DNA from: JBBQUN01 sp963717115
GTDB taxonomy: Bacteria > Actinomycetota > Acidimicrobiia > Acidimicrobiales > SZUA-35
Direction: 5' to 3'
Assembly (NCBI GenBank): GCA_963717115.1
Contig: CAVQVO010000009.1
Coordinates: 682,001 to 746,000, forward strand
DNA length: 64,000 nucleotides
In this document: positions 12,026 through 21,104 of the stretch, one piece after another
Layout: each line of letters begins with the position of its first letter
How positions within the stretch are numbered: position 1 is the stretch's first letter
Translations under genes and position numbers: made by a program
The notes under the pieces: model-generated
The model's database searches: none
Told to the model about the DNA's origin: nothing
What the model saw: the letters and a program-made list of their open reading frames with translations, nothing else

Positions 12026-12989
12026 ATGCCAACTCCGACCGAGGCGATCACCGCCCCGCCATCCATCGCCGCCGGCCCCGTGCCCGAGATGACGCCGTAC
12101 GGCGCCCGCTACGAGGCACCGGCGGGGATCGGCCCCCGGGTTCGAGCGGCCGGACTCGCGGCGATCCGGCGCTACGGCATGGCAACGGCCCCACTCCGGA
12201 TCGGTCCCGACTACCTCGTCATCGGCGCCAAACGGGGCGGCACCACCTCGCTCGCCCGCTACCTCCTCCGCCATCCCGACGTCCGTCCGCTCTTCCCCGC
12301 CCGAGAGACCCGGAAGGGCACCTACTTCTTCGACGTGAACTACGAACGCGGCGCCGCCTGGTATCGGTCCCATTTCCCGACCCAGGCCGCCCATGCCCGA
12401 CGTCGCGCCGCATCCGATCACCCCGTCCTGATCGGCGAGGCGACCCCGTACTACCTCTACCATCCCCACGCGCCGGTCCGGGCCCGGGGCCTGGCACCCG
12501 ACGCCAAGATCATCGTGCTGCTGCGTGACCCCGTCGCACGAGCCCACAGCCACTGGGTGGAACGAACCCGGAACGGGGTCGAGACGCTCGGCTTCGCCGA
12601 GGCCATCGAGGCCGAGTCCTGGCGCCTCGAGGGCGAGGAGGCGCGGATGCTGGCCGACCCCTCGTACCTCAGCTTCGCCCACCAGCACTTCTCCTACCTC
12701 GACCAGGGCCGCTATGCCCGCGGCCTGCGCCGCTGGATGGCCGCCTATCCCCGAAGGCCGGATCCTGACCCTGCGGTCCGAGGACTTCTACGCCGACCCG
12801 GCGGGGATCTACGCCCAGACACTCGACTTCCTGGGTCTGCAGCCCTTCGAGCTCGATGCCTTCAAGGCCTGGAACCAGAAACCGAAGGAGACGATCGACC
12901 CGGCACTGGTGACTGCGCTGCGGGAGCGGCTCGCTCCCGACGTGGCCGAGCTCGAACGGTTGCTCGGGCGATCCATGCAGTGGTCATGA
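12026..12989 (+). pseudogene. Sulfotransferase-family gene interrupted by a +1 frameshift
   Basis: Reading from ATG 12026 (or 11987) gives a sulfotransferase: YLVIGAKRGGTTSLARYL is the PAPS 5'-phosphosulfate loop, and IIVLLRDPVARAHSHW is the 3'-phosphate-binding Arg/Ser segment. The frame fails at the run CCCC at 12749-12752. After dropping one C the protein continues naturally (EGRILTLRSEDFYADPAG... to RSMQWS) and stops at 12989, overlapping the next gene's ATG. About 320 aa if repaired. Either a real frameshift or a homopolymer sequencing error. Confidence 0.8.
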
Positions 12990-13942
12990 GTCCCGGCCAT
13001 TCGGGACGTCAGCGCATCCTGTTCATCGGAGGACTCGGCCGTTCCGGGAGCACCCTCGTCGAGAAGCTCCTCAACGAACTGCCCGGAACGTGGGCCGTCG
13101 GTGAGACGATCCATCTGTGGGAACGCGGGGTCCGGGACAACGAACGTTGCGGTTGCGGCGAAGCGTTCGATCGGTGCCCTCACTGGCGCGCCGTCGGCGA
13201 GGAGGCCTTCGGGGGTTGGCAGCACGTCAACCTCGACCGGATCATCGGCCAGCGCTGGTCGGTCGATCGAAGCCGACGCCTCCCGCAGATCATGGCCCGT
13301 CGGCGCACCGGCAACAGCAGCGCCGACCAGCGCGAGTACCTGGAACACCTCCGGGCGGTCCTGCTCGCCGGCGCCCGGGTGGCCGGGCACCCACCGGTGC
13401 TCCTCGAGTCGAGCAAACACCTGTCGACGGCCGGTCTCCTCTCGCTCGATCCGGCATTCGACGTCCGGGTGCTGCATCTCGTTCGTGATCCCCGAGGGGT
13501 CGCCTACTCCTGGACCAAGGACGTCGCCCGACCCGAGGCCGGACCCGACGCCAGGATGCCGACCTACCGACCCGAGCGCACGGCCCTGCGCTGGGTCACC
13601 GACAACCTGGGTTTCCGTCTCCTGGGTCGACTCGGGGTTCCGACCATGACCCTGCGCTACGAGGACTTCCTCGAGCGGCCATCGGCCATCCTCGCCGAGA
13701 TCGCCCGATTCGCCGGACTCGACCTCGAGCCCGAGGCACGATCCTTCCTGTCCGGCCGTCAGGCCTCGCTCCGGACCCCGATGCACTCGATCGCCGGAAA
13801 CCCGCTCCGCTTCGGCGGTGCCGACCTGACCCTCCGCGTCGACAACGCCTGGAAGACCGATCTCGACCGGCGCTCCCGTGTGGTCGTGACGGCCATCACG
13901 GCACCGGTCCTCCGCCGCTTCGGCTACTCGATCCGGGGCTGA
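12986..13942 (+). CDS. Sulfotransferase-family protein
   Basis: Protein of 318 aa. It begins with ILFIGGLGRSGSTLVEKLL, a PAPS-binding P-loop-like motif, and has VLHLVRDPRGVAYSWTKD, the 3'-phosphate-binding strand and helix. The C-terminal part (TMTLRYEDFLERP) is also typical. Two cysteine pairs (CGCGEAFDRC) lie near residue 55. It overlaps the previous sulfotransferase by ATGA, so the two probably act in one sulfation step or on one product. Substrate unknown. Confidence 0.85.
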   Translation: MSPGHSGRQRILFIGGLGRSGSTLVEKLLNELPGTWAVGETIHLWERGVRDNERCGCGEAFDRCPHWRAVGEEAFGGWQHVNLDRIIGQRWSVDRSRRLPQIMARRRTGNSSADQREYLEHLRAVLLAGARVAGHPPVLLESSKHLSTAGLLSLDPAFDVRVLHLVRDPRGVAYSWTKDVARPEAGPDARMPTYRPERTALRWVTDNLGFRLLGRLGVPTMTLRYEDFLERPSAILAEIARFAGLDLEPEARSFLSGRQASLRTPMHSIAGNPLRFGGADLTLRVDNAWKTDLDRRSRVVVTAITAPVLRRFGYSIRG

Positions 13943-14226
13943 ACCCGGCCGTTGGCGGTGGCCACGCCTTCGGCTTCGAGTCGTCGGGCATGCTCGGCCG
14001 ACCCGTGCGGGATGAGCCGCCCACCGGCGGTGACCACCCGCCACCAGGGCAGTCCGTCATGGCGACGCAGGACCCCGCCGACGGCGCGGGCCGCCCCCGG
14101 GAATCCGGCTTCGGCCGCCACCTCGCCGTAGCTCAGGACGTCGCCCGGTTGCGTCGAGACGAGCACGGCGATGACGGCTCGTTCGAACGGCGTCGGATCG
14201 CCGTGGGAAGCGTCAGCGGACGGCAC
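13924..14226 (-). CDS. Alkyltransferase-like protein (ATL/MGMT-fold, no acceptor Cys)
   Basis: Protein of 100 aa with the DNA-binding domain of O6-alkylguanine transferases: PGDVLSYGEVAAEAGFPGAARAVGG and LPWWRVV. In true alkyltransferases the site is PCHRV; here Trp stands where the acceptor Cys should be, the mark of ATL proteins that bind O6-alkylguanine and pass it to nucleotide excision repair. The gene overlaps the start of the HD gene by 14 bp and the sulfotransferase 3' end by 19 bp. Confidence 0.88.
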   Translation of the reverse strand: MPSADASHGDPTPFERAVIAVLVSTQPGDVLSYGEVAAEAGFPGAARAVGGVLRRHDGLPWWRVVTAGGRLIPHGSAEHARRLEAEGVATANGRVQPRIE

Positions 14227-15007
14227 CGGTCTCGGCCGTCCGTTCGGCCCACCAGTCCCGGAGCCGTCGTTCGACCTCGTCGGGATCGAGCTCGCCCTCG
14301 CCGCGCTTGAGATCGAGCAGGAACCCGAGAGCCTGCCCGACGGCGGGGCCGGCGGGAAGGTCGAGCAGTTCCATCACCGCACGACCGTCGAGCTGCGGCC
14401 GTTCCGCTGCCTCTCGGGCCTCGGTGGCGAGGCGCAGCACGCGACGTTCGAGATCGTCGATGAGCTCGTGGAGCCGGGCTTCCTTCGATCGATTCCTGGT
14501 GGTGCAGTCGGCCCGAACCAGTTCGTTGAGCAGGCCCAGCAGGTGCCCGGCGTCTCGGGCATAGCGTCGCACGGCGGCATCGGACCAACCGTCGCCGTAG
14601 CCCTTGAACCGACCCGACAGACGGACCAGTTCGGCGACGTCGCGGACCGTCTCGGGGTCGTAGTCGAGGTCGCGGAGACGACGCTTGGTCATCTTGGCGC
14701 CAACCGCTTCGTGGTGGCGGAAGGTGACGCCCCCGTGGTCGAACGATCGGGTCGCCGGTTTCCCGATGTCGTGGAACAGCGCAGCCAGACGGAGGGTCAG
14801 GTCGGCACGGGTCTTCGCCGTGACGGCGACGGTGTGCGCCAGGACGTCCTTGTGGCGGTGGATCGGATCCTGCTCGAGTTGGAGGGCCGAGAGTTCCGGA
14901 ACGACGAGGTCGGCGTCGCCGGACTCGTAGAGCTCCCAGAGCGCGTCGGTGGGATCGGGCTCGAGCAGCACGGCATTCAGTCGGTGACGACGATCCTCGG
15001 GACTCAC
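14213..15007 (-). CDS. HD-domain protein like the C-terminal half of CCA-adding enzyme
   Basis: Protein of 264 aa. It has EQDPIHRHKDVLAHTVAV and LRLAALFHDIGKPATR, the HD metal-binding motif, in the arrangement seen after the nucleotidyltransferase domain of actinobacterial tRNA CCA-adding enzymes. The N-terminal nucleotidyltransferase domain (GSxxRD and DxD) is absent, so it cannot add CCA by itself. Probable role: metal-dependent phosphohydrolase. It is followed directly by the ATL gene in one operon. Confidence 0.82.
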   Translation of the reverse strand: MSPEDRRHRLNAVLLEPDPTDALWELYESGDADLVVPELSALQLEQDPIHRHKDVLAHTVAVTAKTRADLTLRLAALFHDIGKPATRSFDHGGVTFRHHEAVGAKMTKRRLRDLDYDPETVRDVAELVRLSGRFKGYGDGWSDAAVRRYARDAGHLLGLLNELVRADCTTRNRSKEARLHELIDDLERRVLRLATEAREAAERPQLDGRAVMELLDLPAGPAVGQALGFLLDLKRGEGELDPDEVERRLRDWWAERTAETGAVR

Positions 15008-15062
15008 GGCTCCACGACTATCACGGTCCGAGACGATTGCCTACCGGATTGTCGGGAGCGAC

Positions 15063-15824
15063 TCACGGCTCGAACGGGTCGACAACCACGGGACCCGAGC
15101 CGCGGATCGAGATCATGGCATCGGCGCCGGGAACGGCGTCCACGCCGATGGCGACGTCGTCGACCCGATCCTCCCCGACCCGGACGGCCACGTCGTAGCC
15201 GGTGTCGGGCACGCGCAGCCGCACGGGCCCCTCGGCGGAGGTGATGACGACCGACTGGGGCGACTCGGCGAACTCGAGGTCGATCTCGGCCCGGTCGACC
15301 TCGACGGTCAGCTGCCCGAGCCCCAACCCGTTCCCCAGGACGTCACCGGATCCGGCGACCACGCGAGCCGAACCCCGGACCGGTCCGAGGGCAACCTGAT
15401 CGTGTCCGGCGAAGACGGTCAACTCGCCATCGAAGCGCTCGACGGTCACCGTGCCACCGTCGGCGACGACGACCAGTTCGGTGCCGGACACCACCCGGAC
15501 CGCGGCGGCCGAGCGACAGGGCCACGCCGTGTCGCAGCGAAGCCGGACGACCACCTCGTCGTCGTCTCGGTCGAGCTCGAAGGTCGGCCGTTGGACCAGC
15601 CACGAGTCCCCGTGGTCGAGCTGGTTGGTCTCGCCGACCGTGACCCCGACGGGGCCGGCATCGGAGATCACCACGATCCGTCGTGCCGCGCCGAGATCGA
15701 CCGTCTCGAGGGCGCTCCGGTCGAGCCAGCCGAACACGAAGAACGTCGCCACCAGGGCAACGCCCAGTCCCTGCAGCGTCCGCCGCCGGTTCCGACTCGA
15801 CCGATCGGCGACGGGTCGCGTCAC
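15063..15824 (-). CDS. Membrane-anchored beta-rich extracytoplasmic protein
   Basis: Protein of 253 aa from a GTG that overlaps the region just after the GH3 stop (stop at 15826-15828, GTG at 15822-15824). A basic N-terminus (RSSRNRRRTLQ) is followed by one membrane helix (about residues 17-33). The rest is short alternating strands (VVVADGGTVTVERFDGELTVFAG) like DUF4097-type beta-helix proteins. It lies directly downstream of the beta-glucosidase gene and is probably co-transcribed. Function unknown. Confidence 0.65.
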   Translation of the reverse strand: MTRPVADRSSRNRRRTLQGLGVALVATFFVFGWLDRSALETVDLGAARRIVVISDAGPVGVTVGETNQLDHGDSWLVQRPTFELDRDDDEVVVRLRCDTAWPCRSAAAVRVVSGTELVVVADGGTVTVERFDGELTVFAGHDQVALGPVRGSARVVAGSGDVLGNGLGLGQLTVEVDRAEIDLEFAESPQSVVITSAEGPVRLRVPDTGYDVAVRVGEDRVDDVAIGVDAVPGADAMISIRGSGPVVVDPFEP

Positions 15825-15825
15825 G

Positions 15826-18297
15826 TCAACGGTCCACGCGGACCGAGCCGACCAGATTGCGGCTGGACCACCCGAGACGCACGGCGTAGGTACCGGCCGG
15901 TGTGTGCCAACCCGATTCGGCACTCCACGCCTGGAACGAGCGGGCCGGAACGACCATCTCGACCTCCTCGCCGGCCCCGGGTTCGAGTCGGCTCACCGCG
16001 AAACCACAGAGGGTTCGAAGCGGTCGGGTCAGCGGCCCCGCCGGCGCCTCGAGGTAGCCCTGGACGACGGCCTTGCCCGGGCGGCTGCCGATGTTGGTGA
16101 CCTCCACCGCGATCCGGACGCCCCCGGTTTCGGTTTCGCCGCGTACCACCGGGACTCCCATCGTGAACTGGGTGTACGACAGCCCTTCACCGAAAGCCAG
16201 TCGCGGCTCGATGTCGCGGGCGTCGTACCAGCGGTGCCCGACGAAGAGTCCCTCGCGGTAGTGGATCTGTTCACCGTCACCGGGAACGTCGAGCGCCGTT
16301 GGGGCGTCGCTCAGCCGCTTCGGGAACGTCACCGGCGTCCGGCCCCCCGGATCGGCCTCCCCCGTGAGCACATCGGCCAGCGCACCACCGAACTCCTGAC
16401 CCGGGTACCAGGCCAGCACGGTGGCGGCCACGTCGTCGAGCCAGGGCAGATCGACGGGTCCGCCGGTGTTGACGACCACGACCGTCCGGGGGTTCACCGC
16501 CTGGACGGCCCGGACCAGATCGTCCTGGCGGCCGGGGAAGCCGAACATCGGCCGATCATGGCTCTCGGTCTCCCAATCGGCGTTGAGCCCGACCACGACC
16601 ACGGCCGCGTCGGCGGCCCGGGCCGCCTCGACCGCAGCGGTGAAGAGTTCGTCTTCGTCGACCGGCTCGAGCACACCGAACCGCAGACCGACGAGCAGCT
16701 CGTCGAGACGGGGCGACCACTCCACCACGACGTCGATCTCGTTGCCGGCCTCGAGCTCGACGGTCCCGACGACCTCGGTCGAACCCATCTGGAAGAAGGT
16801 GTCGCCGGGTTGGGGATCGGTCCAGTTGTCGCACACCACGACACCGTCGACGAGCACCCGCGACCGGCCGACCGCCATGACCCCGAACCGGTGCGGACCG
16901 GAGCGCTCGATCGCCAGGCGTCCGGTCCAGCGCTGCGACCACGACCCCGGGTCGGGAACGTCGCGGCGAAGGTCACCGAGCACCGACATGACCGACCGCG
17001 ACGTCGACGTCACGACTGCGTCACCGATGGGTTCGGGGCCGTCGAAGGTCTCCACGACCAGCCCGTCGTTCCCGGCCCATCTCGTCCGTGGCACCGCCGG
17101 CAGATACCGATGGGTGAGGCAACCGACGGCGTGCACGACCTCGCTGTCGGCGAAGGCCGCCCGCAGACCCTCGAGCGGTGACACCACATGGTTCGCCCGG
17201 ACCTGGGCCGACCCACCTCCGAGGACCACCCCAGGGTCGGCGTTGGGCCCGATCACCGCCAGGGTGTGGGTCGCGGACGGGTCGAGTGGCAGCAGGCCGG
17301 CATTGCGGGCGAGCACGATCCCGTCGGCGGCCGCTCGCCGAACCAGGAGCCGCTCCTCGGGCAGGTCGACGAACTCCTCGGCCGCCTCGTCGGTCGTCCC
17401 GATCCGGCCCGAGCGGATCGCCAGACCGATCACGTTGCGGACCCGGGCGTCGATCGTCGCTTCGTCGATCTCACGCTCGTCGAAGGCCCGGCGCAGCCAT
17501 TGGCCGAGCGCCCGAGCGGGGCCCGGCATCTCGAGATCCAACCCGGCAGCGACCGGGATCGAGCGGTGGTGGGTCGCCCCCCAGTCGGAGACGACCACAC
17601 CGTCGAATCCCCATTCGTCGCGCAGCAGTTCGCTGAGCAACCACCGATCCTCGGTGCAGAAGGTCCCGTTGAGTTTCGGGTAGGCGGCCATCAGCGACCA
17701 GACGCCGGCCTCGACGACGGCCTCGAAGGGAGCGAGGTAGACCTCGCGCAGCGTTCGCTCGTCGACCTCGGAGGATGCCGTCATCCGGCGATACTCGACG
17801 TCGTTGGCAACGAAGTGCTTGGCGCAGGCCCCGACCCCCTGGCTCTGCACACCCTCGACATAGGCCACGCCCAGGGCCGAGGTCAGGAACGGATCCTCGC
17901 CGAAGCACTCGAAGTTGCGGCCGCCGATGGGATGGCGGGCGATGTTGATCGTCGGGGCCAGGAGCAGTTGGGAGGCCTTGCGCCGGGTCTCCCGCCCGAG
18001 CAACCGGCCGAGTTCCTCGACCAGGGCCGGGTCGAAGGTCGCCGCGAGGCTCACCGCCGCCGGGAGGCACACGGCCGGCGTGCCGCTGGCCATCGAGTCG
18101 CCCCGGGCTCCGTTCGGGCCGTCGGTGACCTTCACCCGGCCGATGCCGACCCGTTCGACCCCCGCCGTGTGCCAGTTGTCGGACCCCGACAGCAGCACGA
18201 TCTTCTCGTCGATGGTCAACCGTTCGAGCAGGTCGTCTGCTTCACGATCGCGCTCGGCGCCCTCGGTTCCTCGGTCCTGGCTCGACAACACGCACAC
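15826..18297 (-). CDS. Glycoside hydrolase family 3 beta-glucosidase
   Basis: Protein of 823 aa. Domain order: GH3 N-terminal barrel with DGPNGARG, KHFVANDVE and the nucleophile Asp in GVVSDWGATH; GH3 C-terminal domain with a PA14-like insert (about residues 400-540; SQRWTGRLAIERSGPHRFGV); then a fibronectin-III-like tail. No signal peptide is visible, so it is probably cytoplasmic. It removes terminal beta-glucosyl or similar units from oligosaccharides or plant glycosides. Start GTG at 18297, with a second GTG two codons on. Confidence 0.92.
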   Translation of the reverse strand: MCVLSSQDRGTEGAERDREADDLLERLTIDEKIVLLSGSDNWHTAGVERVGIGRVKVTDGPNGARGDSMASGTPAVCLPAAVSLAATFDPALVEELGRLLGRETRRKASQLLLAPTINIARHPIGGRNFECFGEDPFLTSALGVAYVEGVQSQGVGACAKHFVANDVEYRRMTASSEVDERTLREVYLAPFEAVVEAGVWSLMAAYPKLNGTFCTEDRWLLSELLRDEWGFDGVVVSDWGATHHRSIPVAAGLDLEMPGPARALGQWLRRAFDEREIDEATIDARVRNVIGLAIRSGRIGTTDEAAEEFVDLPEERLLVRRAAADGIVLARNAGLLPLDPSATHTLAVIGPNADPGVVLGGGSAQVRANHVVSPLEGLRAAFADSEVVHAVGCLTHRYLPAVPRTRWAGNDGLVVETFDGPEPIGDAVVTSTSRSVMSVLGDLRRDVPDPGSWSQRWTGRLAIERSGPHRFGVMAVGRSRVLVDGVVVCDNWTDPQPGDTFFQMGSTEVVGTVELEAGNEIDVVVEWSPRLDELLVGLRFGVLEPVDEDELFTAAVEAARAADAAVVVVGLNADWETESHDRPMFGFPGRQDDLVRAVQAVNPRTVVVVNTGGPVDLPWLDDVAATVLAWYPGQEFGGALADVLTGEADPGGRTPVTFPKRLSDAPTALDVPGDGEQIHYREGLFVGHRWYDARDIEPRLAFGEGLSYTQFTMGVPVVRGETETGGVRIAVEVTNIGSRPGKAVVQGYLEAPAGPLTRPLRTLCGFAVSRLEPGAGEEVEMVVPARSFQAWSAESGWHTPAGTYAVRLGWSSRNLVGSVRVDR

Positions 18298-18471
18298 TCC
18301 TCGTCAGGTCGGCGAACCGACACGGCACCCGTCGCCCCATGCCCTCGGGGTTCGATCGGTCCAAAATAGGCCGCGACCGGCCGGACGCGTCGAGAACCGG
18401 CACCCGAACTGTCGGGTCCCGATCGACGACCGACCGAACAGGGTCGCCACGCCGCGGTATCCTCTTCCCGG

Positions 18472-18702
18472 GTGGCAGGTTCTGCTCGTGGCGTGGATCC
18501 GTCATCGGATCGCAAGACGGCGCCGACCGGCGACCAGCCAATGTGGGGATTCGATGACAACGCGCGACCACGGGCCACGCCGAATCGTCGAACCATCGAA
18601 CGCCCCATCCGGGCGCCGTTTCCCGAGACATCGGCCCCGAGAGAGCAGCCACCCATGAACAACGACCATCGAGCACCCACCACCGATCGAGACCGATCAT
18701 GA
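18472..18702 (+). CDS. Possible small protein upstream of the 18699 gene
   Basis: A frame of 76 codons starts with GTG and ends with a stop that overlaps the ATG of the next gene (ATGA at 18699). The product is rich in Arg, Pro and Asp with no domain that I recognise. The coupling to the next gene is the only support. The rest of the stretch 18298-18471 holds no gene that I can see. Confidence 0.3.
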   Translation: MAGSARGVDPSSDRKTAPTGDQPMWGFDDNARPRATPNRRTIERPIRAPFPETSAPREQPPMNNDHRAPTTDRDRS

Positions 18703-19475
18703 AGCGCGTCCTGTCGGGAGCCGTTGCCGGCGCCCTCGTGCTCGCCGTCTTCGCCGTGTGGACCAATGCCATCGACGTCCGGTTCCCGTGGCAGGTGCTC
18801 CCCGACTTCGGCGAGGTCGAGGTGGCGCTGACGCTGCCCGAGGAGGCCCGCATCGTCGCCGTCGAACCCATCGCACTCGACTGTCGGGCCCGCATCCACG
18901 CCGAGGTACCGGTCGAGGGTCGGCGCGAGCATTCCTTGTTCGGCGGCGTCTACCGCACCGACACCGTCGAGATGGACGCCATCGGCGACGTCGACACCTG
19001 CGTCGAGGGCACGTCGGCCGACGTCATCTACCACCGCGACGGCTCGACCGAGGTGATCATTCCCGGTGAGGCGATCGTCTTCGTCCGCCCCCGGGTCGAT
19101 GCCGTTGCCACGGCCGATTCGGTCACCGTCGACAAGGGTATGGTCGGCAAACTCACCGATGTCTTCCCCTGGGTGGCCGACGACGACGGGCTCACGCCGC
19201 TCGCCTACGCCTATGCGCAGAACGTCATCGGATCGAGCCAGTGCATGCAGGCCGCCTTCTCGGTGACCGAAGAGGTCCTGATCGACGCCTACCGTCAGCA
19301 GTTCATCGACCAGGGCGCCGATCCCGACTCGTTGTCGGTGCGCATCGAGGGCGATCCCCTGTTCCCCGATCCTCCGGCCGTCGACCTCGGTGACGACGTC
19401 ACGATGTCGTTGGGCAGCGGCGACATCAGCTGCGTGACCGCCGATGGGCTCGGACAGGACGCACCGACTCGCTGA
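18699..19475 (+). CDS. Signal-anchored extracytoplasmic protein of unknown function
   Basis: Protein of 258 aa. An N-terminal basic residue pair and a membrane helix (KRVLSGAVAGALVLAVFAVW) anchor or export it. The body has two spaced cysteines, IIPGEAIVFVRPRVDAV, and a helical part near DEVLIDAYRQQFIDQGA. It resembles actinobacterial secreted proteins in the DUF4230 neighbourhood, but I cannot assign it with confidence. It converges with the Thr/Pro-rich gene on the other strand. Confidence 0.65.
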   Translation: MKRVLSGAVAGALVLAVFAVWTNAIDVRFPWQVLPDFGEVEVALTLPEEARIVAVEPIALDCRARIHAEVPVEGRREHSLFGGVYRTDTVEMDAIGDVDTCVEGTSADVIYHRDGSTEVIIPGEAIVFVRPRVDAVATADSVTVDKGMVGKLTDVFPWVADDDGLTPLAYAYAQNVIGSSQCMQAAFSVTEEVLIDAYRQQFIDQGADPDSLSVRIEGDPLFPDPPAVDLGDDVTMSLGSGDISCVTADGLGQDAPTR

Positions 19476-20035
19476 ACCGGGCGCCTTCGCGCCGGCTCGC
19501 TCAGCCCTCGGCGCTCGGCGCCGGCGTCGGGGGTGGGGTCGTCGGCGCGCGTGGTCGGCGTGAAGATCGTGTTGGGCGTCGTCGAGATGCTCGGGATCGT
19601 GGCCAGGGTGGTGGGACGGGCCGTGGTCGGGGGCGTCGTTGCCGGGGGACGGGTCGTGGTGACCCGACGGGTCGTCGTGGTGCGGACCGTGGTGGTCGGC
19701 GGGATCGGCGCGGCCGTGGTCGGCGCCGCCGGCGCGAGCGTCGTCGGCGTGCTGTCGGGGACTGGGCTGTCGGAGACTGGGCTGTCGGTGGCCGGCGCGG
19801 CGGAGGTCTCGGTGGGGGTCGGGGCCGTCGTCGACCCGGCCGTGGTCGGCACGGTGGCCGTCGTGATCGTCGGCACGGTGACCGTGGTGATCGACGACGA
19901 GACGGTGTTGCCCCGCACGTCGATCGCATCGGACGAACCGCCGAAGAACAGCACGTAGCCATTGGCGGCGAGCACGGCGATGACGGCCAGCACGACTCCT
20001 GCTCTGCGCACGTCGTACAACGAGATTCGATCCAT
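19295..20035 (-). CDS. Membrane-anchored Thr/Pro-rich protein
   Basis: From ATG 20035 the product has a short cytoplasmic start, a membrane helix (AGVVLAVIAVLAANGYVLFFG) and then a long tail of Thr, Pro, Ala and Ser (about residues 45-180), like a cell-wall-spanning linker. The frame continues past the natural tail into the 3' end of the convergent 18699 gene. In another frame the tail ends neatly (...PAPSAEG) at 19501, so the true end may be 19501 with a frameshift near 19545. Confidence 0.55.
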   Translation of the reverse strand: MDRISLYDVRRAGVVLAVIAVLAANGYVLFFGGSSDAIDVRGNTVSSSITTVTVPTITTATVPTTAGSTTAPTPTETSAAPATDSPVSDSPVPDSTPTTLAPAAPTTAAPIPPTTTVRTTTTRRVTTTRPPATTPPTTARPTTLATIPSISTTPNTIFTPTTRADDPTPDAGAERRGLSEPARRRPVQRVGASCPSPSAVTQLMSPLPNDIVTSSPRSTAGGSGNRGSPSMRTDNESGSAPWSMNC

Positions 20036-20195
20036 TGGCCTGCTTCCCATGCCCGCGCTACACACCGGGCCCGGAGTCACGCTCCGCCGACTCCGAACCT
20101 CCACACTCCAGTATGGAGGGCCATTTTCCCATGCGAAAGGACACCAGGCGAAATCACCCGAACCCGCCGGACCGACCCGAGGTAGCGTTCGAGCC

Positions 20196-20612
20196 ATGGC
20201 AACCGATGGTCCGTTGGCGGTGAAACCCGGCCTTTCGATCCCTGCCGCAGAACTCACGTGGCGGTTCGGACCCTCGGGCGGCCCCGGGGGCCAGCATGCC
20301 AACACGGCCAACACCCGGGCCGAACTCGTCTTCGAGATCGCTGCCTCTCCGACGTTGAATCACTACCAGCGCGACAAGCTCGAACGAGTCTTCGGCCCCC
20401 GAATCCGGGTCGTCGTCGACGAGACGCGGTCCCAGACCCGGAACCGCGACCTGGCCTTGGCCCGGCTCGCCGAACGGATGAACGAGGCCCTGCGGCCCGA
20501 GCGAACCCGCCGACCGACCAAGCCCGGCCGTGGCGCCAAGGAACGCCGGCTGAAGGCGAAGCGCCAACGCAGTGAACGCAAGTCGCAACGCCAGGCCCGC
20601 TGGGACGACTGA
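20196..20612 (+). CDS. arfB: Alternative ribosome-rescue factor ArfB (YaeJ type)
   Basis: Protein of 138 aa. Residues 20-45 contain the GGQ loop (RFGPSGGPGGQHANTANTR), the peptidyl-tRNA hydrolysis motif of class I release factors. The C-terminal tail is basic (ERRLKAKRQRSERKSQRQ), as needed to enter the empty mRNA channel. There is no codon-recognition domain. ArfB frees ribosomes stalled on non-stop mRNA. The ATG at 20196 follows ggtagcgttcgagcc without a strong SD site. Confidence 0.9.
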   Translation: MATDGPLAVKPGLSIPAAELTWRFGPSGGPGGQHANTANTRAELVFEIAASPTLNHYQRDKLERVFGPRIRVVVDETRSQTRNRDLALARLAERMNEALRPERTRRPTKPGRGAKERRLKAKRQRSERKSQRQARWDD

Positions 20613-20672
20613 TCGGCGCTGCCCCAACCGAGCGTGCTGGCGGTTCGACAGGTCGCGGGCGATACTGACGCC

Positions 20673-21095
20673 ATGACCGAGATCGTGAAGGCCTGGGACC
20701 TCGTCGCACGGGCGAAGGAGTCCATCGAGAATCTCTCGGCGCAGCAGGTCGAGTCCGAACGCCAGTCCGATTCGGCGGTGATCGTCGACATCCGCGATCA
20801 CCGCGAGCTCTACCTGAAGGGCAAGATCCCCGGTGCGGTCCACGCGCCGAGGGGCATGCTCGAGTTCTGGATCGACCCGGCCAGCGAGTACTACCGCACG
20901 GTCTTCCATCCCGATCGCCGCTACATCATCTACTGCGCCGGCGGAGGACGATCGGCCCTGGCCGCCAAGACCATGAAAGACATGGGCTACCCCGATGTCG
21001 CCCATCTCGAGCCGGGCTTCGACGGCTGGGAGGCTGCGGGTCTCGAGGTCGAAGACATCCAGTCCGATTCGAAGTGGGTCCCGCGGGCCGACTGA
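20673..21095 (+). CDS. Rhodanese-like sulfurtransferase
   Basis: Protein of 140 aa with one rhodanese domain. VIVDIRDHRELYLKGKIPGAVHAPRG is the substrate-side motif, and YCAGGGRSALAAKTM has the active Cys and its six-residue loop. LEPGFDGWEAAGL closes the domain. It carries or transfers sulfane sulfur in the cytoplasm. The ATG at 20673 is chosen over an upstream start because the domain begins soon after it. Confidence 0.88.
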   Translation: MTEIVKAWDLVARAKESIENLSAQQVESERQSDSAVIVDIRDHRELYLKGKIPGAVHAPRGMLEFWIDPASEYYRTVFHPDRRYIIYCAGGGRSALAAKTMKDMGYPDVAHLEPGFDGWEAAGLEVEDIQSDSKWVPRAD

Positions 21096-21104
21096 TCCGA
21101 CTGC

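Noticed and set aside
19533..19958. Val/Gly-rich plus-strand frame
   Set aside because: It is the antisense image of the Thr/Pro-rich repeats on the minus strand.
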